The position numbers and the translations under genes are program-made. Below the pieces are notes generated by a model. It was not told the origin of the DNA, did not search any database, and worked only from the letters and a program-made list of their open reading frames with translations. Shown here piece after piece: positions 1 to 7,823 of a stretch of DNA of 64,000 bases. Each line of letters opens with the position of its first letter. Within the stretch, counting starts at the first letter, position 1. Source of the stretch: Actinorhabdospora filicis (GTDB lineage Bacteria > Actinomycetota > Actinomycetes > Mycobacteriales > Micromonosporaceae); assembly GCF_030269765.1 (NCBI RefSeq), contig NZ_BSTX01000002.1, positions 591,379 to 655,378 on the forward strand, read 5' to 3'.

Positions 1-1530
1 AGCGGGCTGCCCTCGGCCTCCTGGACCTGCTGCTCGCCGGGTGACCCCCACGTCCGTGGGGAGCGGCTTCAAGCCCGAGCATGATCCCTCCCTTTCTACG
101 GGTGACCCCCACGTCCGTGGGGAGCGGGCTGCCCTCGGCCTCCTGGACCTGCTGCTCGCCGGGTGACCCCCACGTCCGTGGGGAGCGGCTTCAAGCCCGA
201 GCATGATCCCTCCCTTTCTACGGGTGACCCCCACGTCCGTGGGGAGCGGTTCATCACCGACTGCACAGCGGCGGCCGTCGCCGGGTGACCCCCACGTCCG
301 TGGGGAGCGGGGTGAGGTAGGCGGGGTATCGGGGTACGGCTGCGGGTGACCCCCACGTCCGTGGGGAGCGGCCCGATACCCCGCATACCTCACCATGGGC
401 CGCCGGGTGACCCCCACGTCCGTGGGGAGCGGCCCCGGAAAGAGGCCGAGGTCACGACCGCGATCGGGTGACCCCCACGTCCGTGGGGAGCGGGTACGTG
501 CTGGTACCGCTGGAGCATGTCCCGGCGGGTGACCCCCACGTCCGTGGGGAGCGGGTTAGCGTCAGCCTTAGTTGACAGGGAGATCGCGGGTGACCCCCAC
601 GTCCGTGGGGAGCGGGAGACCGAGCAGGGCTACCAGTTCACGCCGCGCGGGTGACCCCCACGTCCGTGGGGAGCGGGCCGTGAGCAACAGGTTCAGCATT
701 CGCCTCGTCGGGTGACCCCCACGTCCGTGGGGAGCGGCTTCACCTGCTCACCCCCGCCGAGACCCCGTTCGGGTGACCCCCACGTCCGTGGGGAGCGGCA
801 AAAACGGCGGCTGGGAAAGACCATGAGCGACGGGTGACCCCCACGTCCGTGGGGAGCGGGAGTCTGTAGTGGAGTCTCGCGTTTCCCTTCCCGGGTGACC
901 CCCACGTCCGTGGGGAGCGGGCGGGCCTGCGAAGTCATGGCGTCTCCTCGTCCGGGTGACCCCCACGTCCGTGGGGAGCGGTACGGCGAGAAGAAGGTCA
1001 TCCGGTTCAGCACCGGGTGACCCCCACGTCCGTGGGGAGCGGCCGGTCTACCTGGAGACCCCCGGTAAAGGGCACGGGTGACCCCCACGTCCGTGGGGAG
1101 CGGACGTCCGGCGCGACCGGTGCCAGCGCGGGCTACGGGTGACCCCCACGTCCGTGGGGAGCGGGACAATCAGACCCCCAACGAGGACCAGGAGGACGGG
1201 TGACCCCCACGTCCGTGGGGAGCGGATAGGGCCGCGGTTAACCGCCCCGGAGGCTCGCGGGTGACCCCCACGTCCGTGGGGAGCGGTCGAGTCACACGTG
1301 GGCAGAGGCTCAGTCATCCGGGTGACCCCCACGTCCGTGGGGAGCGGCATACCTCAAGGGTCTCCTCGGGCAGTTTCGCCGGGTGACCCCCACGTCCGTG
1401 GGGAGCGGTTCGCCAGCCTCACGGGCCGCGGTCATCATCGCGGGTGACCCCCACGTCCGTGGGGAGCGGGCCCACGGGGAGACTCACGGCCGCCTGCTCC
1501 GCGGGTGACCCCCACGTCCGTGGGGAGCGG
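1..1530 (-). CRISPR. Type I-E CRISPR array, at least 25 repeats, runs off left edge
   Basis: Twenty-five complete copies of a 29-bp repeat (first 38-66, last 1502-1530) recur every 61 bp with 32-nt spacers; positions 1-5 are the tail of one more repeat, so the window opens inside the array. I see no variant repeats. The core is the palindrome CCCCACGTCCGTGGGG. Read on the minus strand the unit begins CCGCTCCCCA and ends GTCACCCG, like the E. coli type I-E repeat ending in CCG, so crRNAs should be made from the minus strand, the same strand as the cas genes. The leader-proximal end is then the right end, next to cas2. Two spacers at the far left are duplicated, and two neighbouring spacers overlap in opposite orientation (see findings). 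Confidence 0.98.
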
Positions 1531-1548
1531 ACTTCCCGACCTGCGGGT

Positions 1549-1866
1549 TTATTGCAGATCTTCGAGTTCTGCCGAAATGATGACATCCTCTGTCGTCTTA
1601 AAGCGGATGAGTTGCAAGCCGTCGTAGTCGTCGACGACGCGTCGGCGTTGTCCGCTAGTGGAGATGTTGTATCCCTGCTCGGTGTGTGCGGGGTTGATCA
1701 GTACGGCGGCGCCGTCTTCGATGCTGGCGGCGACGGCGCTCCAGAGCTCATCGCGGACGCGGCTTGAGACGGTTCCGACGTAGAGGCCTGGTGCTGGTTC
1801 GGTGAGCCAGCGTGTCAGGGCGCCCCGGACGTGGTCGGGTACGGCGGTGACCGAGATGACGATCAT
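1549..1866 (-). CDS. cas2: CRISPR-associated endonuclease Cas2, type I-E
   Basis: Small Cas2e protein, about 105 residues, that bridges two Cas1 dimers during spacer capture. The N-terminus MIVISVTAVPDHVRGALTRW and the following GLYVGTVSSRVRDELW match the Cas2e pattern (a beta strand, then VG.VS.RVR..LW). I chose the ATG at 1866 because family members begin at the MIVI strand; an ATG three codons upstream (1875) is possible and neither has a clear ribosome site. It lies 15 bp after cas1. The TAA stop is only 18 bp from the first repeat of the array, leaving almost no room for a leader outside the gene. Confidence 0.95.
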   Translation of the reverse strand: MIVISVTAVPDHVRGALTRWLTEPAPGLYVGTVSSRVRDELWSAVAASIEDGAAVLINPAHTEQGYNISTSGQRRRVVDDYDGLQLIRFKTTEDVIISAELEDLQ

Positions 1867-1881
1867 GGATGCCATGTCGTG

Positions 1882-2841
1882 TCACCAATCGGGTTCGGCG
1901 TAGTTGACGCCGGCCGGGACTGATCCGGTGATGGGGTCCCAGAGGTGGACCAGGTCGGCGGTGCGGTGAGCGGTGCGGGTGATCTGGTCGGGGTCGAGAA
2001 GGTGCTGCAGGTCGTTGACGATGGTGGGCATGAGCCTGAGCAGTTTGAACTGTTCTCGTAGGCGTCGTCTGGCTTGCTGTTCAGGGCGGTCGCTGTCGTG
2101 GAGGGAGAAGGCAAGGGGAATGGTGACGCGTGCTTTGTACAGGTCGGCGATGTCGTAGACGAAGGCGTGCTGTTTCCCGCTGTGGACGAAGCCGAGGGCC
2201 GGGGAGCACCCCAGGGCGAGGATGGCGGCGTGGACGATGCCGTACATGCAGGTGTTGGCGGCTGACAGGGCGAGGTTGACGGGGTCTTGGCTGTCCCAGT
2301 TGTCGCGGTCGTAGTTGCGGCGGAAGCGCTTGATGGAGTGCTGGGCTGTCAGGAGCCGGTAGTGGGTCTTGACGTGCTGCCCTTCGAGTCCCCGTAGCTG
2401 GGCCAGGGTGAGTCCGTCGGGGATGTCTTCGTCTTCGAAGCGCATGCGGTACATGCGTTTGGCGATGTCGAGTTTTTCCTCCGGGTCGGCCCAGGCGGTG
2501 ACCTGGCGTTCCAGCCAGGCGGTGGTCATGGAGGAGGAGGTGAGCCCGGCGTAAGTGCGTACGCCGCCTGATCCTGTGGCTACCAGTGTGGTTCCGTGGC
2601 GGCTGATGGTGGCCAGAGCGGGCTGGGTGATGGACGTGCCTGGGCCCAGCAGGATGCAGGCCAGGGAGGCGGTGGGTAGATAGGTGCGTTCGATTCCGTG
2701 CTGGGTGTTGATCTGAGCGCATACTCCGGTGTCGTCCTGGACGACGCGGACGGCTTCCAGATACAGGAATGACAGAGAATCGGCGACGCGGGGCAACATG
2801 GCCAGTGTGGGTGCGGCCAGGCGTTTGCGGGCATCGGTCAT
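1882..2841 (-). CDS. cas1: CRISPR-associated integrase Cas1, type I-E
   Basis: 319-residue Cas1e, the metal-dependent integrase that inserts new spacers together with Cas2. The expected catalytic residues are visible: Glu153 in GLEGQHVK, His220 in GFVHSG and Asp230/Asp233 in FVYDIADLYK. The reading frame stays open far into cas6, but the ATG at 2841 fits the family N-terminus and overlaps the cas6 stop as ATGA, so I take that as the start. The Cascade genes lie upstream, giving the standard type I-E gene order. Confidence 0.96.
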   Translation of the reverse strand: MTDARKRLAAPTLAMLPRVADSLSFLYLEAVRVVQDDTGVCAQINTQHGIERTYLPTASLACILLGPGTSITQPALATISRHGTTLVATGSGGVRTYAGLTSSSMTTAWLERQVTAWADPEEKLDIAKRMYRMRFEDEDIPDGLTLAQLRGLEGQHVKTHYRLLTAQHSIKRFRRNYDRDNWDSQDPVNLALSAANTCMYGIVHAAILALGCSPALGFVHSGKQHAFVYDIADLYKARVTIPLAFSLHDSDRPEQQARRRLREQFKLLRLMPTIVNDLQHLLDPDQITRTAHRTADLVHLWDPITGSVPAGVNYAEPDW

Positions 2842-3473
2842 GCCAGGACTCGCAGGCTCAGCAGTCCGGCTCCGTAGGCTTTGGCACGCCCGATGCCGCT
2901 GAGGACGGCGTCGCGCAGGGCGTCGGGGTCGGTGACGGTGGCGGTGCCTTCGAAGCGGCGTAGTCCGTGGCGGATCCAACGGCGTGGATCGGGCCCCTTT
3001 TTGGCGACGGCGTCGGGCAGGGACACGGTGGAGAACTGGCCGGGCTCCATGCCGCAGGCGGTGGCTTTGTCCCTCCACCAGGTGTCTGCGGCTGCCCCGT
3101 TGAGGGCTCGGATCTTGCCCGCTGCCTCACCGATCGCGTTGCGTTTGCTGGGGTTGGCGGTGATCCGGTAGGCGACCTTGGTGCCGACGGCCAAGTGTTC
3201 GAGTAGGGGGCTGATGTCGCGGTGCTCGATGGTGCCGTATCCGCTGGGGATGCGGTCGACGCCTGGTTCGGCGCGGGTCTGGATGAGGATGGCGGTTCGG
3301 CTCGCGGTCTCGTCGATGCGGAAGAGGACGCCGGCCTGTTGGCGGGCACGGTCACCGAGGTCGTCGGGCACCAGCAGCATCAGCCGCCGATGGAGGCGCT
3401 GAAGGTCGCCGAGGTCGGTGATGGCGTTGCGATCGGCGGGGTTGAGCGTGATTCTGGTGAGGTGAAGTGTCAT
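2838..3473 (-). CDS. cas6e: Cas6e (CasE/Cse3) pre-crRNA endoribonuclease
   Basis: 211-residue Cascade subunit that cuts within each repeat transcript and stays on the 3' hairpin of the crRNA. The N-terminus MTLHLTRITLNP and the helix QRLHRRLM (His28, the position of the catalytic His in the family) identify it, and the C-terminus GAGLLSLRVLA has the usual glycine-rich loop. The start ATG at 3473 overlaps the cas5 stop as ATGA; longer in-frame starts upstream lie inside cas5 and were discarded. It is probably the enzyme that would also process the mini-array at 7527-7616, whose repeat stems are intact. Confidence 0.94.
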   Translation of the reverse strand: MTLHLTRITLNPADRNAITDLGDLQRLHRRLMLLVPDDLGDRARQQAGVLFRIDETASRTAILIQTRAEPGVDRIPSGYGTIEHRDISPLLEHLAVGTKVAYRITANPSKRNAIGEAAGKIRALNGAAADTWWRDKATACGMEPGQFSTVSLPDAVAKKGPDPRRWIRHGLRRFEGTATVTDPDALRDAVLSGIGRAKAYGAGLLSLRVLA

Positions 3474-4216
3474 GTGGCGGCCTTGATGTAGTCGCTGAGG
3501 GCCAGTAGGTGGGTGCGGCCGCGGCCGGTCCACAACGCGCGCGGGAGGGTTTCGCGGCTGGAGCTGATCTGGCGTGTGGTGTGCTTTCGGGCCCTGGAGG
3601 TGAAGGAGACCGGGACGTCGTCGAGTTCGGTGATGGCGGCGGCGCCCGGTATCCGGCCCTCGTAGAGGAATTCCAGGATGGGTTCGGCCTTTTCTGGCAG
3701 ACGCGCCGGCACCGGTACACGCTGGAGTTCGGCGACCGGGTCGCTCGCGTTGGCGTGGAGTAGCAGGGGCTGATCGGGTGGGCAGGAGCGCCGTCCCAGA
3801 TACAGCGGCCAGTGCGGCGCCTTCAGAGCCTCGGTGATGGAGGTGCAGGTGTCGGCGGGGCCGGTGACGGCGATGGTGAAGGCGGCATCGGCTAGGTAGT
3901 ACCGGTTGGACACCAGGGTGGAGGCGTTTTCGCCGCGGCGTTTGCCTTCGGCGGTGGGCAGCGCCTTCTTGGCGGGCAGCCCTCCTCCGACGGTGTGGAA
4001 GTCCATCATGGACACTCCCGGCCGGTCGATGCGGACGGTGATGGACAGGGATGTGAACTCGTCCAGAGGGGCGCTGCGCGGCCGTCCGAGAGCGTTGGCG
4101 AACAAGCCGATGAGGCCGCTGCGGGTGGGGAAGCGCTGAGTTTCGCGGCGGTTGAAGGCCGAGTGCTCACCCCAGGACTGCATGGGAGCACTCAGCCGCA
4201 GAAGGAACCCGCTCAC
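3470..4216 (-). CDS. cas5e: Cas5e (CasD) Cascade subunit
   Basis: 248-residue RAMP protein that binds the 5' handle of the crRNA and caps the Cas7 backbone. The N-terminal signature LRLSAPMQSWGEHSAFNRR followed by TRSGLIGLFANALG is diagnostic of Cas5 in type I-E. It starts with GTG at 4216, overlapping the cas7 stop as GTGA, and its own stop overlaps the cas6e ATG, so translation is tightly coupled. Nothing looks broken. Confidence 0.95.
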   Translation of the reverse strand: MSGFLLRLSAPMQSWGEHSAFNRRETQRFPTRSGLIGLFANALGRPRSAPLDEFTSLSITVRIDRPGVSMMDFHTVGGGLPAKKALPTAEGKRRGENASTLVSNRYYLADAAFTIAVTGPADTCTSITEALKAPHWPLYLGRRSCPPDQPLLLHANASDPVAELQRVPVPARLPEKAEPILEFLYEGRIPGAAAITELDDVPVSFTSRARKHTTRQISSSRETLPRALWTGRGRTHLLALSDYIKAAT

Positions 4217-5319
4217 TGCTCGCCGCCGTAGGCGGCGGTGACGGCCTGGTCGATCAGGTCGTGGTAGGAGCCGACGCGGGGGCCGAGCCCGGTCAGGGAG
4301 GGCTTCTCAAGTCCGGCGTGGCCTTCGAAGCGAAGCCCCGTCTGCCCCCAGAGCAGGTTGAGCTGCCGGGCGTAGTCGGCCAGCTCATATCGCGCGGCGA
4401 GGCTGTGGCCGCTGGTGCCGCCGAGAGGTGTTTCGAAGGCGCCGGCCAGGGAGAGGGGGCGGTCGACGCGGACGGCGAGGTGGCACAGCTCGGGCAGCGT
4501 GTTGGCCGCTGTGGAGTTCTGCTTGCCGGTGGGCAGGGTGGAGATGAACGCGGTCAGGAAGGCGCTGGTGAGTTCCCTGGCCATCTTCTCGTCGCCGTTG
4601 AGGTTGTGGAGCAGGCCGCGGACGTTGACACAGGCGTAGCGGTAGAAGACGCCTGCGGCGAACTCGGCGCTGTTCATGTGGCCGCTGCCGCGATCATCGG
4701 CGGAGTTGAGGTCGTCGACGGCGGTGAAGAAGTCGATCTCCGGTGCGGTGCCGTGGACGGTGAAGGCGTGGGCGACCTGGACGGCGCCGTCGACTTCGGT
4801 GCTGGGCAGCTCGGCCAGCATGCGCCCGAACAGGCTGATGGTCCCGTTGCGCCCGGACAGGACCGCGAGGATCTCATCGCCGGGCAGGATCGCCTTCGGG
4901 GTCTTCTTGGTGGCCTCCGCCAGGATCGCTTCGCGGTGGGTGACGGCCAGGTCGGCCAGCTGGGTGATGACGCCGGCCGGAAGGTACATCAGCACCGAGG
5001 TCGAGCCGTCCTTCTCCAGCTTCAGGCCTTTGCCCGTCGACAGCGCCACCTGTGCCGCAGCGGCCTCGGCCTCGGCGGGCTCCCACCCGTAGTCGGGTCC
5101 GGTGAGGTGCCCGGCGACCTCGGTGAGGATCCTGCGGGTGCGTACGGCCGGGTCGGCCAGCTGGCGTTCGATCTCAAGGCGGACCTGACGTTTCCAGGAC
5201 TGGCTGGAGACCCGGGTGCGGGTGGAGCCCCCGTAGACGACGGTCTTGGGAGCGCCGAGGTCATCGCGGTTGAGGTTGGACAGCGGGACCGGCTGGATGA
5301 GGCTGATGTCGATGAACAT
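4213..5319 (-). CDS. cas7e: Cas7e (CasC/Cse4) Cascade backbone subunit
   Basis: 368-residue RAMP protein; six copies line the crRNA spacer in type I-E Cascade. The N-terminus MFIDISLIQPVPLSNLNRDD and the motif TRVSSQSWKRQVR are typical. The start ATG at 5319 has a GGAG ribosome site six bases upstream and lies 13 bp after cse2, the only gap inside the Cascade part of the operon. This independent ribosome site fits the need for a higher copy number of this subunit (inference). Confidence 0.96.
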   Translation of the reverse strand: MFIDISLIQPVPLSNLNRDDLGAPKTVVYGGSTRTRVSSQSWKRQVRLEIERQLADPAVRTRRILTEVAGHLTGPDYGWEPAEAEAAAAQVALSTGKGLKLEKDGSTSVLMYLPAGVITQLADLAVTHREAILAEATKKTPKAILPGDEILAVLSGRNGTISLFGRMLAELPSTEVDGAVQVAHAFTVHGTAPEIDFFTAVDDLNSADDRGSGHMNSAEFAAGVFYRYACVNVRGLLHNLNGDEKMARELTSAFLTAFISTLPTGKQNSTAANTLPELCHLAVRVDRPLSLAGAFETPLGGTSGHSLAARYELADYARQLNLLWGQTGLRFEGHAGLEKPSLTGLGPRVGSYHDLIDQAVTAAYGGEQ

Positions 5320-5332
5320 GAACGGCTCCGTT

Positions 5333-5947
5333 TCAGGATTCGGTGGTGAGGCTGCGGTGGTAGTCGCGCAGCCAGCGGGCGGCGATGTAGGGGCGGTGGG
5401 TGTTCCAGGTGGACAGGTCGACCAGCAGCTCAGCCCAGTCGATGGGGACGGCCTCCGCCTTCAGGCGTCCCACCAGGCGCGGGAGGTGCGGGAGGACGCC
5501 ATCGAGGTCCTGGCGGCACATGTGGTGCAGCCGCGCTTGCGTGGTGGCCTGCGAGAGGAATCTGCCGTTGACGGCCAGCGCCAGCGTTCGCCCGAGACTG
5601 GTGGCCCCCGCTGAAATGGCCTCACCGGATTCCTCCGGTGCCTCGTCGGTGACGGCCTCGGTCTCCTGGCCCTCGGCCGCAGGCTGATCGCGGGCGGTGG
5701 TGGAGGCGATCAGGCAGGCGATGGCGATGTGGGCTCGCTCGGCATCGGTGGCGATGTCGTCGGCGGGGACCAGTGGGATCACCGTGGCGAAGGCGGCCTG
5801 CCCGGACTGGTGGTCCATCGGGCGGCCGAGCCCTCGGCGCAGGACCGATCGCGGCCCCGGCCGGGAGGTGACCCGCCCTAGACGGGCGAGGAAGGTCTGG
5901 GCGCGAGCGAGGCGCTCGGCGCGGACGCCGGTCGCGGGGCTGGTCAT
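5333..5947 (-). CDS. cse2: Cse2 (CasB) Cascade small subunit
   Basis: 204-residue helical small subunit of type I-E Cascade (two copies stabilise the R-loop). Recognised by position between cse1 and cas7 and by conserved patches such as ALAVNGRF, DLSTWNTHRPYIAARWLRDY near the C-terminus and R-rich helices. The start ATG at 5947 overlaps the cse1 stop as ATGA; the frame stays open about 100 codons upstream but that part lies inside cse1. An acidic low-complexity stretch in the middle (about residues 95-115) looks like a lineage-specific insert. Confidence 0.9.
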   Translation of the reverse strand: MTSPATGVRAERLARAQTFLARLGRVTSRPGPRSVLRRGLGRPMDHQSGQAAFATVIPLVPADDIATDAERAHIAIACLIASTTARDQPAAEGQETEAVTDEAPEESGEAISAGATSLGRTLALAVNGRFLSQATTQARLHHMCRQDLDGVLPHLPRLVGRLKAEAVPIDWAELLVDLSTWNTHRPYIAARWLRDYHRSLTTES

Positions 5948-7488
5948 GAGCGGCCTCCAGTGGGCTGCGTTGAGATACCGAAGACGCGTTTGCGGTTGAG
6001 GGCGAATGCACGCGCCATGCGCGGTGTCACCGAGGGGTAGTCCAGGACGCCGTCGTAGGCGTCCAGCGCCAGCCGCACGAACTTCGGGCGTGGATCGTCC
6101 TCGCCACCGAGGTCGTCGCGCAGCAGCTGCCAGAACAGTTGCTCGGCCGCCGGCCAGTAGCGGGCCAGGCCGCGCGACGGCCAGGCACCGGAGGACAGTT
6201 CCTTGCGGACGGGTTTGCCACTGCCGTTGCTGGGGTCGTTGACGGCGGTCCACGCAGACCGCAGCGCGGCGGCGAGGTTGCTCGCGTACCGCTCGGCCTC
6301 ACTGCGCAATCGGCTGATGCGCCAGGCTCCGTCTCCGGAGAGCATCAGCTGCAGGATCTGTGGGGGCGTGGTGGCGGTGATGTACATCGAGTCGCGGGTC
6401 TGCCCGTCCTGGTCGAAACCGAAGGAACGCACCCGCAGCGACTCCAGAAGGTCGAACGGAACTCCCGTCTCCAGCCCCTCGAACACGCCGGGACGGCGGC
6501 GATGGTCATGACCGACATCGGCCAGCAGCAGCGAATCGAGATCACGCCACAGGTCCCTATCGGCATCGGCGAACCGCGCGTACTCCTCGCCCTTGCTGTT
6601 ATGCAGGTACACCAGGTACGGGTCCTTGACCTCCGGCACTGGGAAGCGCCATGCCCAGGTGAGGCGGCAGTCGATGACCGTGGGGCCGTCGGGGGAGGGA
6701 CTCAGCAGCACCGCGTGCTGGAAGCGACCGGTGAGCACACCGGCCACACCGCTTGGTGCCGGTGGGGCCGCCGCAGGGTCGGGAGGCTCATCGCGTTCCC
6801 AGGGCGCCGCATCCTCCCCGTCGGGATCCACGACCGGGTAGGGCACCGACAGCACCAGACTCTGGAACACCGTCGGGGCGAGTGAGTGGTAGGAGATGGT
6901 TCGCCGCAGCGGCCCGCCGAGGCTGTTGGCATTGGCGACACCACCGACGGTTCGTGAGGTACAGCGCCCGGACGGGCCGTAGAACAGCAGTGTCAGCAGG
7001 CCCCACAGGGCATCCACCGGATCCAGGGGACGGGCGTCGAGGTCGGTGTTGTGATCCCACAGCACCTGGTTGTTGCCAGAAGGCCGCCGGGGCACGAGCT
7101 TGTTGACCCCCGAAGTCTTCTCACACTGCGTGGCAAGCCTCGGGTCTTGCAGGAACGGTCGTGCCCCGAACAGGTCGAACCTGTCCTTCCAGCGCTCGAA
7201 GTAGTCTTCGACGGTCTCAGGATCGAAATGACCCTTCGTGAGTAGCACCGCGCGTCGCGCTGCCCAGTCGTCGAAGCCCCTGCCGGGATCATCGAGTCCT
7301 GTGACGCGTGCGGTGAGGACGGTGAGAACTCGTGACAGCCCGGATGCTGCTGGAGCGAAGGGCCACTGGATGTCGGTGAGGCTGTGGGCCCGCTTGAAGA
7401 AGTCGATCAACCCGGACGGATCGGGAGCATGGTCGCCGATCGGGGTGAGCCAGGGGCGGGTGAGGAGATCGAAGGAGGGTGAGTTCAC
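5944..7488 (-). CDS. cse1: Cse1 (CasA) Cascade large subunit
   Basis: 514-residue large subunit that reads the PAM and recruits Cas3. The N-terminus FDLLTRPWLTP is the family hallmark, followed by conserved LFGARPFLQDP and a Leu-rich segment DALWGLLTLLFYGPSGR. It starts with GTG at 7488; GGGAG lies seven bases upstream. It is the first gene of the Cascade operon, and the 322 bp before it hold its presumed promoter plus the mini-array and seed-match sites described separately. All later genes follow by overlap, so control of this region should control all of Cascade and the adaptation genes. Confidence 0.95.
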   Translation of the reverse strand: MNSPSFDLLTRPWLTPIGDHAPDPSGLIDFFKRAHSLTDIQWPFAPAASGLSRVLTVLTARVTGLDDPGRGFDDWAARRAVLLTKGHFDPETVEDYFERWKDRFDLFGARPFLQDPRLATQCEKTSGVNKLVPRRPSGNNQVLWDHNTDLDARPLDPVDALWGLLTLLFYGPSGRCTSRTVGGVANANSLGGPLRRTISYHSLAPTVFQSLVLSVPYPVVDPDGEDAAPWERDEPPDPAAAPPAPSGVAGVLTGRFQHAVLLSPSPDGPTVIDCRLTWAWRFPVPEVKDPYLVYLHNSKGEEYARFADADRDLWRDLDSLLLADVGHDHRRRPGVFEGLETGVPFDLLESLRVRSFGFDQDGQTRDSMYITATTPPQILQLMLSGDGAWRISRLRSEAERYASNLAAALRSAWTAVNDPSNGSGKPVRKELSSGAWPSRGLARYWPAAEQLFWQLLRDDLGGEDDPRPKFVRLALDAYDGVLDYPSVTPRMARAFALNRKRVFGISTQPTGGRS

Positions 7489-7526
7489 AGGCGACTCCCG
7501 TCGCTGGTGGTGATATACAAGGTCAA

Positions 7527-7616
7527 CAACTCCTCATGTGCATGAGGGTCAGTCGATGGCATGCAACGCCGGCGGCAGTACGCGATACCACTCCCCACGC
7601 GCGTGGGGGTCAGGGC
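7527..7616 (+). ncRNA. Degenerate two-repeat mini-CRISPR, predicted crRNA-like guide
   Basis: Two repeat-like units, 7527-7555 and 7588-7616, sit exactly 61 bp apart on the strand opposite the cas genes. Aligned to the array repeat in crRNA orientation they match at 19/29 and 22/29 positions. Both keep perfect but altered stems, CCTCATG/CATGAGG in the first and CCCCACGC/GCGTGGGG in the second. The first ends GTCAGTCG, close to the array handle GTCACCCG. The 32-nt spacer is 7556-7587 and starts ATGGCATGCAACGCC. The single-spacer design, diverged repeats and location in the cas promoter gap are known features of Cas-regulating guide RNAs in other type I systems; transcription and function here are inferred. 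Confidence 0.8.
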
Positions 7617-7648
7617 GGACCGGGCAGATATGGCAGGTCCACCGTTTT
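7614..7648 (+). terminator. Possible hairpin terminator after the mini-CRISPR
   Basis: An 8-bp stem with one mismatch (7614-7621 pairing 7636-7643, core GGACC/GGTCC) is followed by GTTTT at 7644-7648. It directly follows the second repeat, as expected for the end of a short guide RNA. A partly repeat-like stretch from 7651 (CCGCTC, then GGGGGT three bases early) could instead be a third, more decayed repeat, so this call is tentative. Confidence 0.45.
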
Positions 7649-7763
7649 AACCGCTCGCATTTACGGGGGTGGGCATACCGCTTTTGCGGGGGAGCCCGTC
7701 AGCAGTCCCCAATGGACCATCGGGTCACACGAGGACGGTACAGGATGTGAATCGATCTCCACC

Positions 7764-7823
7764 AAGATGGCATGTAACACCGGGAGCAAAGATGGCATGC
7801 GAAGCCGATGTCACCGTTCCTGC
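7764..7823 (+). promoter_or_regulatory. Two AAG-flanked seed-match sites for the mini-CRISPR spacer
   Basis: Site A has AAG at 7764-7766 followed by a protospacer-like sequence from 7767 that matches the mini-array spacer at bases 1-8 and 18 of the first 22. Site B has AAG at 7789-7791 and a sequence from 7792 that matches bases 1-9 and 14 of the first 16; its mismatches at 12 and 18 fall on positions that are flipped out in type I-E. AAG is the consensus PAM of E. coli type I-E. Full pairing is absent, which fits binding without Cas3 cleavage. The sites are about 280-335 bp before the cse1 start and run into the last codons of cas3. Confidence 0.7.

Noticed and set aside
96..1350. Minus-strand open frames across the CRISPR array
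   Set aside because: They translate the 61-bp repeat unit in rotating frames (PLPTDVGVTR, APHGRGGHP, RSPRTWGSP) and are repeat artefacts, not genes.
5948..6253. N-terminal extension of Cse2
   Set aside because: It lies inside cse1, has no family similarity, and a well-placed ATGA overlap start exists at 5947.
7651..7680. A third decayed repeat in the mini-array
   Set aside because: CCGCTC and GGGGGT are present but the spacing is three bases short and the stem is lost; not enough to call a repeat.
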